Assembly (NCBI GenBank): GCA_016866235.1
Contig: VGMW01000002.1
Span: forward strand, 310,001 to 374,000
Source of the DNA: Bacteroidota bacterium
GTDB taxonomy: Bacteria > Bacteroidota > Bacteroidia > Cytophagales > Cyclobacteriaceae
DNA length: 64,000 nucleotides
Direction of reading: 5' to 3'
Made by a program: the position numbers and the translations under genes
The notes under the pieces: generated by a model
The model's input: the letters and a program-made list of their open reading frames with translations, nothing else
Databases searched by the model: none
What the model was told of the DNA's origin: nothing
Part shown: piece after piece, positions 38,092 through 47,137 of the stretch
Numbering within the stretch: position 1 is the stretch's first letter
Layout: every line of letters starts with the position of its first letter

Positions 38092-38892
38092 ATGAAAGAT
38101 CTTTCAATAGCACTGGTTCAAACCGATCTGCATTGGGAAGATCCTGCAGCCAATCTTGCTATGCTGGAAGAAAAAATCTGGCAGGTGAATAAGGCAGTAG
38201 ATGTGATCATACTTCCTGAGATGTTCAACTCCGGTTTTACCATGCACGCAGAGAAAGTTGCTGAAAAAATGAACATGCGTACTACGCAATGGCTAAAGCA
38301 AATGTCGGCTCAAACCGGCGCCTTGTTGTTGGGCAGCGTCATCATTGAAGAGGATGGAAATTTCTACAACCGACTTTGTTGGGCGCAGCCCGATGGAAAA
38401 ATGATGCACTATGATAAAAAGCATCTCTTTCGCATGGCTGGTGAGCATAAAGTTTTCTCCTCCGGAACAAAATCGTTCACGGCTGAATGGCGTGGATGGC
38501 GCATTCGTCCGCTGGTTTGCTATGACTTACGATTTCCGGTCTGGAGTAGAAATACATGGAGCAAAGACCTGAATAAGCCAGCGTATGATCTACTGGTGTA
38601 TGTCGCCAATTGGCCATCGGCAAGATCTGTTGCATGGGATTCGTTGCTGAAGGCACGAGCCATTGAAAACCTTTCGTTTGCTGCCGGTGTAAACCGAGTA
38701 GGAAAGGATGGAAATCAAGTCGAATACAATGGTCATTCAGCACTCTTTGGTCCGAGAGGGGAAGAGATTATCCCGTCTTTTGAGGAAGAAGCCATTAAAG
38801 TGACTACCCTTAGCGCTGAAGACCTGCATGCATACAGAGAAAAATTCCCTGCATTTATGGATGCCGATGGTTTTCGGCTGGAGGATAACTAG
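38092..38892 (+). CDS. Nitrilase-superfamily omega-amidase (YafV-like)
   Basis: 266 residues. The catalytic triad of the superfamily is Glu43 (LPEMFNSGF), Lys109 (YDKKHLF) and Cys143 (LVCYDLRFP). The family hydrolyses alpha-ketoglutaramate to 2-oxoglutarate and ammonia. It is co-directional with and 15 bases behind the aminotransferase, so the two probably run methionine/glutamine keto-acid salvage together. Specificity is inferred from sequence and context. Confidence 0.88.
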   Translation: MKDLSIALVQTDLHWEDPAANLAMLEEKIWQVNKAVDVIILPEMFNSGFTMHAEKVAEKMNMRTTQWLKQMSAQTGALLLGSVIIEEDGNFYNRLCWAQPDGKMMHYDKKHLFRMAGEHKVFSSGTKSFTAEWRGWRIRPLVCYDLRFPVWSRNTWSKDLNKPAYDLLVYVANWPSARSVAWDSLLKARAIENLSFAAGVNRVGKDGNQVEYNGHSALFGPRGEEIIPSFEEEAIKVTTLSAEDLHAYREKFPAFMDADGFRLEDN

Positions 38893-38950
38893 TTCGATTT
38901 AAGGTTTACAACAGGCACTTCAAACCTGATCTATTTTCGTCAATAAGGTC

Positions 38951-38958
38951 TATTTTTG
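38951..38958 (+). promoter_or_regulatory. Bacteroidota -7 box of purH
   Basis: TATTTTTG matches TAnnTTTG and lies 18 bases before the ATG at 38977. An in-frame TTG at 38956 is inside the box and is rejected as a start for that reason. Confidence 0.55.
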
Positions 38959-38976
38959 CGGCCTAAACCCCAGGCC

Positions 38977-40512
38977 ATGGCCTCAACCGAAGTCCGAAAA
39001 ATCAAGCGCGCACTCATCTCTGTTTATTACAAAGACAACCTTGAACCTGTGATCCACGCCCTTGCTAAAAGGGGTGTCGAATTTGTCTCCACAGGCGGAA
39101 CGCAAGACTTCATTAAAAAACTCGGCTACGAGGTCATCCCCGTTGAATCGCTGACTGGTTACCCGGAAATTTTTGGTGGAAGGGTGAAAACACTTCACCC
39201 TGCTATTTTCGGTGGAATACTTTACCGCAGGTCTCATGGGCAGGATGTTGCAGAAGCTGAGGCACATCAGATTACAGGAATTGATCTGGTGATCGTCGAT
39301 TTGTATCCATTTGAGGAAACCGTTTCCAAGGGCGAAGACCACGCCTCGATCATCGAAAAGATTGATATCGGCGGAATTTCCTTAATCCGGGCAGCAGCTA
39401 AAAACTTCGCAGATGCGCTTATCGTTTCCTCCAGAAGTCAGTATTCAGAGTTGCTGGATTTGGTCAACAGCGGCGGAGGGGAAACAACATTGGCCGACCG
39501 CTACCGCTTTGCTGCATCTGCCTTTGCAACAACCTCCCATTACGACACTGCAATCTTTAATTACTTCAATCAAGGAGCAGGTCTGGTCACTTTCCGAAAA
39601 AGCGTCCAGGATGGGCGAGTGCTTAGATATGGAGAAAATCCGCACCAGAAAGCGGTGTTTTTTGGAAGGCTCGAAGATCTTTTTGAACAACTGAATGGTA
39701 AGGAACTTTCTTACAACAATCTTGTGGATGTAGATGCCGGCGTGGCCTTGGTAGAGGAATTCAATCAGGATACTGCCTTTGTCATTATCAAACATACCAA
39801 TGCTTGTGGTGCTGCAACCGGTATAACCGTAAAGGAGTCATACCTCAAGGCACTTCAGGCAGATCCTGTTTCTGCATTCGGTGGAATCCTGGTAACCAAC
39901 AAGACGGTAGATGAATCCGCTGCACAGGAGATCAACAAACTCTTTTTTGAAATCCTGGTGGCACCCGATTTTGATCAGTCTGCTTTGTCATTGCTTCAAA
40001 CCAAAAAGAACCGGATTATCCTAAAGCAAAAAGCTAAACTTGCTCAGGAGAAACACTTCAAGACCTTGCTCAATGGAGTCATCGAGCAGGATGCAGACCG
40101 TTGGACCGATACCAGGGACGAATTGAAAGTGGTTACCCAAAAGGCACCATCTGCAGACCAGGTAGAGGCCCTTTTGTTCGCCTCAAAAATCTGTAAACAC
40201 ACCAAGTCCAATACCATTGTTTTGGCCAACCAGGGACAATTGCTAGCCAGTGGTGTAGGTCAAACAAGCCGTGTCGACGCCTTAAAGCAGGCCATCGAAA
40301 AGGCCAAACAGTTTGGGATGGACGTAGCGGGAGCGGCCATGGCTTCCGATGCTTTTTTTCCTTTTCCGGATTGTGTGGAGATCGCTGCCGGAGCAGGGAT
40401 TTCATCCGTCATTCAGCCAGGTGGCTCGGTCAAGGACCAGGACTCCATCGATGCTTGCAACCGTACCGGACTCGCCATGGTCTTTACCGGCCGGCGACAT
40501 TTCAGGCACTGA
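38977..40512 (+). CDS. purH: Bifunctional AICAR transformylase/IMP cyclohydrolase
   Basis: 511 residues from the ATG at 38977. The N-terminal MGS-like IMP cyclohydrolase domain shows KRALISVYYKDNLEP, VSTGGTQDFIKKLG and VKTLHPAIFGG; the C-terminal AICAR transformylase domain shows RYGENPHQKA, IKHTNACGAA and SDAFFPFPD. It performs the last two steps of IMP synthesis. It stands alone between two operons. Confidence 0.97.
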   Translation: MASTEVRKIKRALISVYYKDNLEPVIHALAKRGVEFVSTGGTQDFIKKLGYEVIPVESLTGYPEIFGGRVKTLHPAIFGGILYRRSHGQDVAEAEAHQITGIDLVIVDLYPFEETVSKGEDHASIIEKIDIGGISLIRAAAKNFADALIVSSRSQYSELLDLVNSGGGETTLADRYRFAASAFATTSHYDTAIFNYFNQGAGLVTFRKSVQDGRVLRYGENPHQKAVFFGRLEDLFEQLNGKELSYNNLVDVDAGVALVEEFNQDTAFVIIKHTNACGAATGITVKESYLKALQADPVSAFGGILVTNKTVDESAAQEINKLFFEILVAPDFDQSALSLLQTKKNRIILKQKAKLAQEKHFKTLLNGVIEQDADRWTDTRDELKVVTQKAPSADQVEALLFASKICKHTKSNTIVLANQGQLLASGVGQTSRVDALKQAIEKAKQFGMDVAGAAMASDAFFPFPDCVEIAAGAGISSVIQPGGSVKDQDSIDACNRTGLAMVFTGRRHFRH

Positions 40513-40566
40513 TCCTTATCATAAGTTTTGCCATTCCATCTTGAAAATTTGAGGGTTAAATTTTCT

Positions 40567-40574
40567 TAACTTTG
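40567..40574 (+). promoter_or_regulatory. Bacteroidota -7 box of the mre operon
   Basis: TAACTTTG matches TAnnTTTG, 33 bases before the mreB ATG. A TTTG at 40548-40551 lies 15 bases upstream, closer than the usual spacing, so the -33 element is uncertain. Confidence 0.5.
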
Positions 40575-40607
40575 TCCTTTAGTCTTTACTGAATCAATTT
40601 CCAGCGT

Positions 40608-41633
40608 ATGGGTTTCCTAGACTTTTTCACCGCAGACATCGCCATCGACCTTGGAACCGCCAACACGCTCATTATCCATAAGGATAAGGTCGTGGTGGAT
40701 GAGCCCTCCATCATCGCTTTGGAAAGATCAACGGGAAAAGTCCTTGCAGTTGGCCGGGAAGCCATGCAAATGCATGAAAAAACCCATGAAAACATCAAGA
40801 CCATCAGGCCGCTGAAGGAAGGTGTGATTGCCGATTTCCATGCGGCTGAAATGATGATCCGTGGCATGATCAAGATGATCGACACCGGAAAAAAGCTTTT
40901 CCCACCGTCACTGCGGATGGTTATTTGTATTCCCGGTGCCATCACAGAAGTTGAAAAAAGGGCCGTGCGTGACTCCGCAGAGCATGCCAACGCCAAAGAG
41001 GTTTATATGATCTATGAACCGATTGCGGCAGCCATTGGAATTGGAATTGACATCGAACAGCCCATCGGAAACATGATTGTCGATATTGGCGGAGGAACCA
41101 CCGATATTGCTGTCATTGCCCTTTCTGGCATTGTTTGCGATCAATCCATCCGAATCGCCGGAGACACCTTTAGCAGAGATATTCTTGATTATATGCGCAG
41201 GCAGCACAACCTGTTGATCGGTGAAAGAACAGCGGAGCGTGTAAAAATTGAGGTAGGCTCTGCGCTTACCGAACTCGATGACGGCCCGGACGACTATGAG
41301 ATTCGTGGTCGGGATCTGATGACCGGTATACCAAAGACCATCAAGATTTCCTACTCTGAGGTTGCCTTTGCATTGGATAAGTCGATCTCCAAATTGGAAG
41401 AAGCGGTCCTAAAAGCATTGGAGCTTTCACCACCTGAATTGTCGGCCGATATTTACGAGCGTGGAATATACCTGACCGGTGGAGGTGCTTTACTCCGGGG
41501 TCTGAACAAAAGACTGGCATTGAAAACGAAACTTGCTGTGCACGTTTCAGAAGATCCGCTACGCGCAGTGGTACGGGGTACCGGACAGGCCCTTAAGAAC
41601 ATCAAACAATTCCAGAAGGTTTTGATGACCTGA
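40608..41633 (+). CDS. mreB: Rod shape-determining protein MreB
   Basis: 341 residues of an actin-like ATPase: phosphate-1 IAIDLGTANTLI, phosphate-2 MIVDIGGGTTDIAV, adenosine motif LTGGGALLRGLNKR. An amphipathic membrane-binding N-terminus (MGFLDFF) is visible. It forms filaments that guide lateral wall synthesis. It heads mreB-mreC-mreD-mrdA-rodA, all with gaps under 10 bases or overlaps. Confidence 0.98.
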   Translation: MGFLDFFTADIAIDLGTANTLIIHKDKVVVDEPSIIALERSTGKVLAVGREAMQMHEKTHENIKTIRPLKEGVIADFHAAEMMIRGMIKMIDTGKKLFPPSLRMVICIPGAITEVEKRAVRDSAEHANAKEVYMIYEPIAAAIGIGIDIEQPIGNMIVDIGGGTTDIAVIALSGIVCDQSIRIAGDTFSRDILDYMRRQHNLLIGERTAERVKIEVGSALTELDDGPDDYEIRGRDLMTGIPKTIKISYSEVAFALDKSISKLEEAVLKALELSPPELSADIYERGIYLTGGGALLRGLNKRLALKTKLAVHVSEDPLRAVVRGTGQALKNIKQFQKVLMT

Positions 41634-41640
41634 CGAAGAG

Positions 41641-42459
41641 ATGCGCAAGCTCTTCAACTTTCTTTTTAAGAATAGGGCTATACTCCTTTTTGCTGTTCTG
41701 GAGTTGATCTGCGGCATTATGGTGGTGAACAGCAGACAATATCAACAAGCACAATATTTCAACAGTTCTGCAGAGGTTGCTGCTAAAATTCTTACTGCGT
41801 CACAGAATACTGAAAACTATTTCAGATTGCGGGACGCCAACCTTCAGCTGGCAAAGGAAAATGCCCGACTGAGGACTCTGATCGAAAAGCTTGGTAAAAA
41901 TATTCCTGCCAACACCGATTCAACCGCACCTAATCCTTTTGAGTTTATTTCAGCTAAGGTTGTCAACAACACTACTGCCTTGTTCAGAAATTTTATCACC
42001 ATCGACAAGGGAAGTAGGGACGGTGTAAAGCCCGGTATGGCGGTCACAGGACCAAATGGAATTGTTGGTAAAGTCAAAGCCGTCTCTGATTCATATGCCG
42101 TGGTCATTTCCTTGCTGAATTTTGACGAACATGTCTCAGCCGCCATCAGCCGAACCGGAAATTTTGGAACCATTCGTTGGGATGGCGTATCACCGGATCG
42201 GATTAAGTTGCTCTACCTCCCCCGACACTCCAGCATCTGGAGTGGCGATACAGTGGTTACGAGTGGTTTTAATGCAATCTTTCCACCCGATTTGCCGGTG
42301 GGCATTGTAAGGGAAGTACAACTGAAAGACAATGATTTGTTTTATGACGTCTCGGTCGAACTTTCCCAGGATTTTTCGCGTTTGCAGTTTGTGGACGTGA
42401 TTTTCAGTCGTGACGCCAGCCAGATTGATTCACTTAGAAAAATAGTTGAGAAGCCATGA
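41641..42459 (+). CDS. mreC: Rod shape-determining protein MreC
   Basis: 272 residues. One N-terminal membrane segment (about 12-30), a coiled coil (about 50-87, LRDANLQLAKENARLRTLIE) and a periplasmic beta domain with FITIDKGSRDGVKPGMAV and a GIVGKVKAVSDSYA segment. It links MreB filaments to the PBP2/RodA synthase. Its end overlaps mreD (ATGA). Confidence 0.95.
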   Translation: MRKLFNFLFKNRAILLFAVLELICGIMVVNSRQYQQAQYFNSSAEVAAKILTASQNTENYFRLRDANLQLAKENARLRTLIEKLGKNIPANTDSTAPNPFEFISAKVVNNTTALFRNFITIDKGSRDGVKPGMAVTGPNGIVGKVKAVSDSYAVVISLLNFDEHVSAAISRTGNFGTIRWDGVSPDRIKLLYLPRHSSIWSGDTVVTSGFNAIFPPDLPVGIVREVQLKDNDLFYDVSVELSQDFSRLQFVDVIFSRDASQIDSLRKIVEKP

Positions 42460-42965
42460 CCAGAAGCCTGGTATTTATTCCGGTTTCATTTATTGTGTTC
42501 CTGCTTCTGCAGGTTATGCTCCTTCAGCGTATTGTTTTGTTTGATACTGCTTTCTGCCTGGCCTATGCCGGCTTTATACTTTTTGCCCCAATGGAAATCA
42601 GTACTGTTGTCCTGATGTTGATGGGTTTCGGATTTGGTCTTAGCCTTGATCTTTTTCAAAATAGTGCCGGAGTACATGCGTCGGCTACTGTTTTACTTGC
42701 CTTTGTACGGAACTATTGGCTGGAGTTCATCTCACCACTAGGAGGCTATGATGCCGCGGGAGCCGATTCTTACGATGCCCACGGATTGGTGTGGTTGCTT
42801 ACCTATGTCGCGCCCCTATTGTTGATCCATCATTTTATTCTTTTCTATGTTGAGGCCGGAGGGTTTCATATGTTCTGGACCACCTTCGGAAAGGTATTTT
42901 TCAGTTTTCTATTCACGCTCACGGTGTTGTTGTTGTACCGATTGTTTACTGGCAGTCGCCGATAA
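42456..42965 (+). CDS. mreD: Rod shape-determining protein MreD
   Basis: 169 residues, very hydrophobic, with about five membrane segments. MreD is poorly conserved; the call rests on position between mreC and mrdA plus the hydropathy and length. It starts in an ATGA overlap with mreC. Confidence 0.85.
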   Translation: MTRSLVFIPVSFIVFLLLQVMLLQRIVLFDTAFCLAYAGFILFAPMEISTVVLMLMGFGFGLSLDLFQNSAGVHASATVLLAFVRNYWLEFISPLGGYDAAGADSYDAHGLVWLLTYVAPLLLIHHFILFYVEAGGFHMFWTTFGKVFFSFLFTLTVLLLYRLFTGSRR

Positions 42966-42968
42966 GTC

Positions 42969-44780
42969 ATGAGGGATCAACGCAAATATTTTTTTACAGT
43001 TCTGATTGTTTTGGTGGGAAGTATCTTCCTGATCAAGCTCTTTGCCATTCAGGTATGGGACGATCGGTACGGTGAACTCGCTGATAGCAATTCGGTTTTG
43101 CGCATCACCGAATACCCTTACCGTGGACTGATCTATGACCGTAACGGAAATCTTCTGGTGTACAACGAACCGGAATTCGATCTGATGGTGCAGGTGAACG
43201 AAATGCAGGAGTTTGATTCACTTACTTTTTGCTCGCTGGCCTCGTTGGATCTGCCTAAGCTACGTTCGCTGTTTCTTGAAATGAAGGCACGAAAGGAATT
43301 TCTTCCTTATAAGCCAATACTTTTTATGCCTAAACTTTCGGCAAAAGATGTTGCTTCCATAGAAGACCGACTTGATGAGTTTCCAGGGTTTTACCTCCAG
43401 GCCCGAACGACACGGGCTTATACGTGGCCCTCTGCCGCCAATGCCCTGGGTTACGTTAGCGAGATTTCATCTGAACAGCTTGCCAGCGACTCAGCCCGAA
43501 TTTATAAGCAGGGCGATTATATCGGACAGAGTGGAATTGAAGCGTATTATGAATCTGTGTTGCGTGGCAAACGTGGTGTGCGCAACATGTGGAGAAATGC
43601 CAAAGGCGTTGAAAAAGGTTCCTTCAAGGAAGGAAAATACGATACCATGGCCGTTCCAGGAATCAATTTGATCACTTCACTCGACATCGATTTGCAGCGA
43701 TATGGTGAGAAACTTTTGGAAGGTAAAGCTGGAAGTATTGTCGCGGTAGAACCATCCACCGGTGAAATTTTGTCTTTTATTTCTGGGCCATCCTATGATC
43801 CGGGAAGACTTTCCGGAAAGAATTATAGTGCCAACTACAAAATCATCAGTTCCGATACCAACAAGCCTTTGTTCAACCGTCCATTGATGGCGCAATACCG
43901 ACCAGGATCAATATTCAAGGTGGCGCAGGCTATGATTGCGTTGGAAGAGGGCGTGATTTCTACCGACACAAGATTTCCATGCGACCGCTCCATTATCAAT
44001 TGCCATGGAGGGCATAACAATGTCGACTTGCGTGGAGCAATCACCAATTCCTGTAACCCATACTTTCATGCTGTATTCAGAAGGTTGCTCAGCCAGGGAA
44101 AAACCGGAGACCCGTTCCGCGACAGCCGGGAGGGTTTGGCAGAATGGCATAAGCTGGTGGTGACTTTTGGATTTGGTTCACCACTCGGAATTGATTTGCC
44201 AAATGAGAAAGGTGGGCTGATGCCGTCTGTTCCATACTACGATAGAGCCTATAGAAACCGGCCATGGAAATTCTCCAATATTTATTCGATTGCTATCGGT
44301 GAAGGTGAAAATCTCGTTGTACCAATTCAGATGGCCAATTTTGCTTCCACGGTAGCCAACCGTGGATTTTACTATACGCCTCACTTGGTGAAATCCATCG
44401 GTAATACTGGAAATCCGCTGGAACAGTTTCAAGTGAAGCACATGGTTCCCATCGATTCAATGAATTTTGAGGTTGCTGTAGATGCCATGGAAAGTGTGGT
44501 GACTTCAGGAACGGCGCTTAGGGCAAACCTCAAAGACATTGTTGTCTGCGGAAAAACGGGCAGCGTCCAGAATGACCCCAATCCGGAACACTCCGTATTC
44601 ATTGCTTTCGCACCGAAGGTTAATCCTAAAATTGCCATTTCGGTTTATGTTGAATATTCCGGGATGGGTGGCCGTGCTGCTGCAACCATCGCAGGTCTTA
44701 TGATTGAAAAGTACCTGAAAGGAAAGGTTAGCAGGAATTATTTGGAGGACTATGTTCTAAAAGGAGATTTTCTGGATTGA
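42969..44780 (+). CDS. mrdA: Penicillin-binding protein 2, elongasome transpeptidase
   Basis: 603 residues. One membrane anchor (about 8-28), a dimerisation/pedestal region with the YRGLIYDRNGNLL motif, and a transpeptidase domain with SIFK (Ser314, Lys317), SCN (361-363) and KTG (529-531). It cross-links peptidoglycan in cylindrical growth as partner of RodA. Its TGA overlaps the rodA TTG start. Confidence 0.96.
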   Translation: MRDQRKYFFTVLIVLVGSIFLIKLFAIQVWDDRYGELADSNSVLRITEYPYRGLIYDRNGNLLVYNEPEFDLMVQVNEMQEFDSLTFCSLASLDLPKLRSLFLEMKARKEFLPYKPILFMPKLSAKDVASIEDRLDEFPGFYLQARTTRAYTWPSAANALGYVSEISSEQLASDSARIYKQGDYIGQSGIEAYYESVLRGKRGVRNMWRNAKGVEKGSFKEGKYDTMAVPGINLITSLDIDLQRYGEKLLEGKAGSIVAVEPSTGEILSFISGPSYDPGRLSGKNYSANYKIISSDTNKPLFNRPLMAQYRPGSIFKVAQAMIALEEGVISTDTRFPCDRSIINCHGGHNNVDLRGAITNSCNPYFHAVFRRLLSQGKTGDPFRDSREGLAEWHKLVVTFGFGSPLGIDLPNEKGGLMPSVPYYDRAYRNRPWKFSNIYSIAIGEGENLVVPIQMANFASTVANRGFYYTPHLVKSIGNTGNPLEQFQVKHMVPIDSMNFEVAVDAMESVVTSGTALRANLKDIVVCGKTGSVQNDPNPEHSVFIAFAPKVNPKIAISVYVEYSGMGGRAAATIAGLMIEKYLKGKVSRNYLEDYVLKGDFLD

Positions 44781-46051
44781 GAAAGGAAGATTCCATAGTA
44801 AACAACATCGACTGGATTTCCGTATCCATTTACGGCGCATTGGTCTTGCTTGGCTGGTTCAATATTTTTGCATCTGTATACGATGAGTCTGTTAGCCAAA
44901 GTATTCTTGACATAAAACTTAATTCAGGAAGGCAGCTTCTGTTTATGGGCATCAGCATTGTGCTCATCGTTGGCATTCTGGTGGTTGACATGAGGTTTTT
45001 TGAAGCAGTCTCATTCTTGGTTTATGGTTTCATTCTTTTTTTGGTTTTGCTGGTTCCGTTTATTGGAAAAGAGGTTGGAGGCAATAAGGCATGGATTGGA
45101 ATTGGCAGTTTTGGTGTTCAGCCTTCTGAATTTGCAAAGTTTGCGACGGCACTGGTCGTAGCCAGGGTCATCTCAACCCCAACGTTTCGATTCGACAACA
45201 TCCGGAATCAGGCAGTTGTATTTGCGATTATTCTTGCCCCACTGGCATTGATCTTATTGCAAAAAGACTGGGGTACAGCAATGGTCTTTACCGTTTTTAT
45301 CCTTGTTTTTTACCGCGAGGGAATGAGTCCCGTTTTGCTGATCACCGGTGCTTCGGGCGTGGTTATTTTCTTACTTACCTTATTGGTACCACAGCAATGG
45401 TGGTTGCACGGTGCTGTCCTTTCTGTGCTCGCACTGCTCATCATTTTCGGCAAAAAAAAGTTCAGAAGAATATTTACGCTTACCGCCTCCGCGCTGGCCA
45501 TTATGGCGCTTATCGAAAGTGCTGATTATGTTCTGACCAAGGTCCTAAAACCGCACCATCAAAATCGTATTAAGGCCCTCATCAATCCCGACGCTGATCC
45601 CCTTGGTTATGGTTGGAACGTCACTCAATCAAAAATTGCAATTGGCAGCGGGGGATTTTTTGGCAAAGGTTTTCTGAAGGGCACACAAACCAAGTTTGAT
45701 TTTATTCCGGAACAGGACACCGATTTTATATTCTGTACCATAGGAGAGGAGCATGGTTGGGTGGGCAGTATCATGGTTATCGGATTATTTTGTGGCTTGT
45801 TTCTTCGGTTGTTGTATCTGGCGGAGCGACAGAAAAGTAAATTTTCCCGAGCCTATCTCTACGCTGTGGTTTGCATCTTATTTTTTCACTTTTCGGTTAA
45901 TATTGGAATGACCATCGGATTGTTTCCAGTGATTGGTATTCCACTTCCATTTTTTAGCTACGGAGGATCGGCTTTGATTGGTTTCACCATCCTGCTCTTT
46001 ATCGGCCTTAAATTGGATTCGCACCGTGGACAGGTGCTGCAAAGAATTTAA
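44777..46051 (+). CDS. rodA: Peptidoglycan polymerase RodA (SEDS family)
   Basis: 424 residues with about ten membrane segments and the SEDS features GNKAWIGIGSFGVQPSEFAK, VQKDWGT-like LLQKDWGTAMVF, and EQDTDFIFCTIGEEHGWVG followed by GIPLPFFSYGGSALIG. It polymerises glycan strands for PBP2. It starts with TTG in a TTGA overlap with mrdA, the same junction type as nadD/DUF5686. It ends one base before a convergent gene. Confidence 0.95.
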   Translation: MRKEDSIVNNIDWISVSIYGALVLLGWFNIFASVYDESVSQSILDIKLNSGRQLLFMGISIVLIVGILVVDMRFFEAVSFLVYGFILFLVLLVPFIGKEVGGNKAWIGIGSFGVQPSEFAKFATALVVARVISTPTFRFDNIRNQAVVFAIILAPLALILLQKDWGTAMVFTVFILVFYREGMSPVLLITGASGVVIFLLTLLVPQQWWLHGAVLSVLALLIIFGKKKFRRIFTLTASALAIMALIESADYVLTKVLKPHHQNRIKALINPDADPLGYGWNVTQSKIAIGSGGFFGKGFLKGTQTKFDFIPEQDTDFIFCTIGEEHGWVGSIMVIGLFCGLFLRLLYLAERQKSKFSRAYLYAVVCILFFHFSVNIGMTIGLFPVIGIPLPFFSYGGSALIGFTILLFIGLKLDSHRGQVLQRI

Positions 46052-47038
46052 TTAAAGAAATCGGCGCTCGATCAGGTCTCTGAATTCCTGATATTCTTCT
46101 GACTCCCTGTTCCATTCAGGGTAGGAGAGGTCTATAAATTTTTCTGCCTGTTCCAGACGATCCATTCGATCCAGTCGTTCAATGGCCTGATCAAAAAGTT
46201 CAAAATCCTCATTGAACAACGACCGGGTGAACATGAATTTCTGGTTGATGGTTAGATGCTCGCGGAGCTTGTTGATTCGGGTTTTTCTCAGATTGTCGGC
46301 GAGTGTCGGACGGGTATCTTTCTCCAACTCATCGTATAAGCTCGTCTGAGCACTTGGCTGAGCTCGTTTGACTTCTTCCGGTTTACGATACGTCACCTTG
46401 GGTGCGTCCAACAAATCATTGAGGTTTACGGCGAGCAACTGATTGAAGGAATTGATGTGCTCTTCAACAGGTTCAGGCGTAAATGATTCCGACTCCAGAA
46501 TTTCATCAAGTAGGGCGAAACATTCTTTACCGGATAAAGTGGCCTGTTCCCCTTTTTGCTCAACCCTTTTGTGCAGCTGTTCAAGTGGTTGACGGTTTAT
46601 CTTCAGGTATTTCACCTGGACTGCAATTTCGTGTACGCTGATTTTTCGGTTTTCGTCAGGTTCTAAAACGTCGGCATAGTAGTCGTAAGGTGCCAACACC
46701 ACGCGCAGGGTGTCGAAGATGGCCTGCTCAGCCAGCGGACTGAAATCACCTGCAGTTATGGAAATGTGATTGGAAAGAATGTTGCGGAAACGATTGAGCG
46801 CTTCCTTTACCTCGGGCGCTTCGTAATTAAACCATGGACTGCGTAAACGGCGGGCCTCTGCCTCCCATCGAACCATCAGTTCGCGGACAATAAAAAGATT
46901 CACCTGGCCGATGGAACAGAAAGATGTTATTTCCCTTCCGGAAATAGTTTTTGTTTCGCGGAAGTGGTCTGCGGTGAGCCTGGCGGCAAGCTTAAGGCTG
47001 TAGCTTCTGATCTTATCGAAATTTGGCTTTCCTTCCAT
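46052..47038 (-). CDS. Uncharacterised soluble protein
   Basis: 328 residues from the ATG at 47038; a TTG 9 bases upstream is rejected because a TATCTTTG promoter box sits at 47053-47060, only 14 bases before the ATG. No signal peptide or membrane segment. The first half is helix-rich (FVRELMVRWEAEARRL-like), the middle is acidic, and the C-terminal 70 residues resemble a compact helical domain (INQKFMFTRSLFNEDFELFDQAI). I do not recognise a family with confidence. It is convergent with rodA and divergent from tdk. Confidence 0.75.
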   Translation of the reverse strand: MEGKPNFDKIRSYSLKLAARLTADHFRETKTISGREITSFCSIGQVNLFIVRELMVRWEAEARRLRSPWFNYEAPEVKEALNRFRNILSNHISITAGDFSPLAEQAIFDTLRVVLAPYDYYADVLEPDENRKISVHEIAVQVKYLKINRQPLEQLHKRVEQKGEQATLSGKECFALLDEILESESFTPEPVEEHINSFNQLLAVNLNDLLDAPKVTYRKPEEVKRAQPSAQTSLYDELEKDTRPTLADNLRKTRINKLREHLTINQKFMFTRSLFNEDFELFDQAIERLDRMDRLEQAEKFIDLSYPEWNRESEEYQEFRDLIERRFL

Positions 47039-47052
47039 GTTCAGCAATGTTG

Positions 47053-47060
47053 CAAAGATA
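47053..47060 (-). promoter_or_regulatory. Bacteroidota -7 box of the uncharacterised gene
   Basis: Minus-strand TATCTTTG, a full TAnnTTTG match, 14 bases upstream of the ATG at 47038. Confidence 0.5.
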
Positions 47061-47137
47061 AGGGATTAAGGGAGCCCACCTTTCAATCTGTGCTTGACAG
47101 ATGATTTTCTGAGCTGTGGTGTTGTTAACTTGCATGC

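Noticed and set aside
38956-38976. TTG start for purH
   Set aside because: The TTG lies within the TATTTTTG promoter box; family alignment supports the ATG at 38977.
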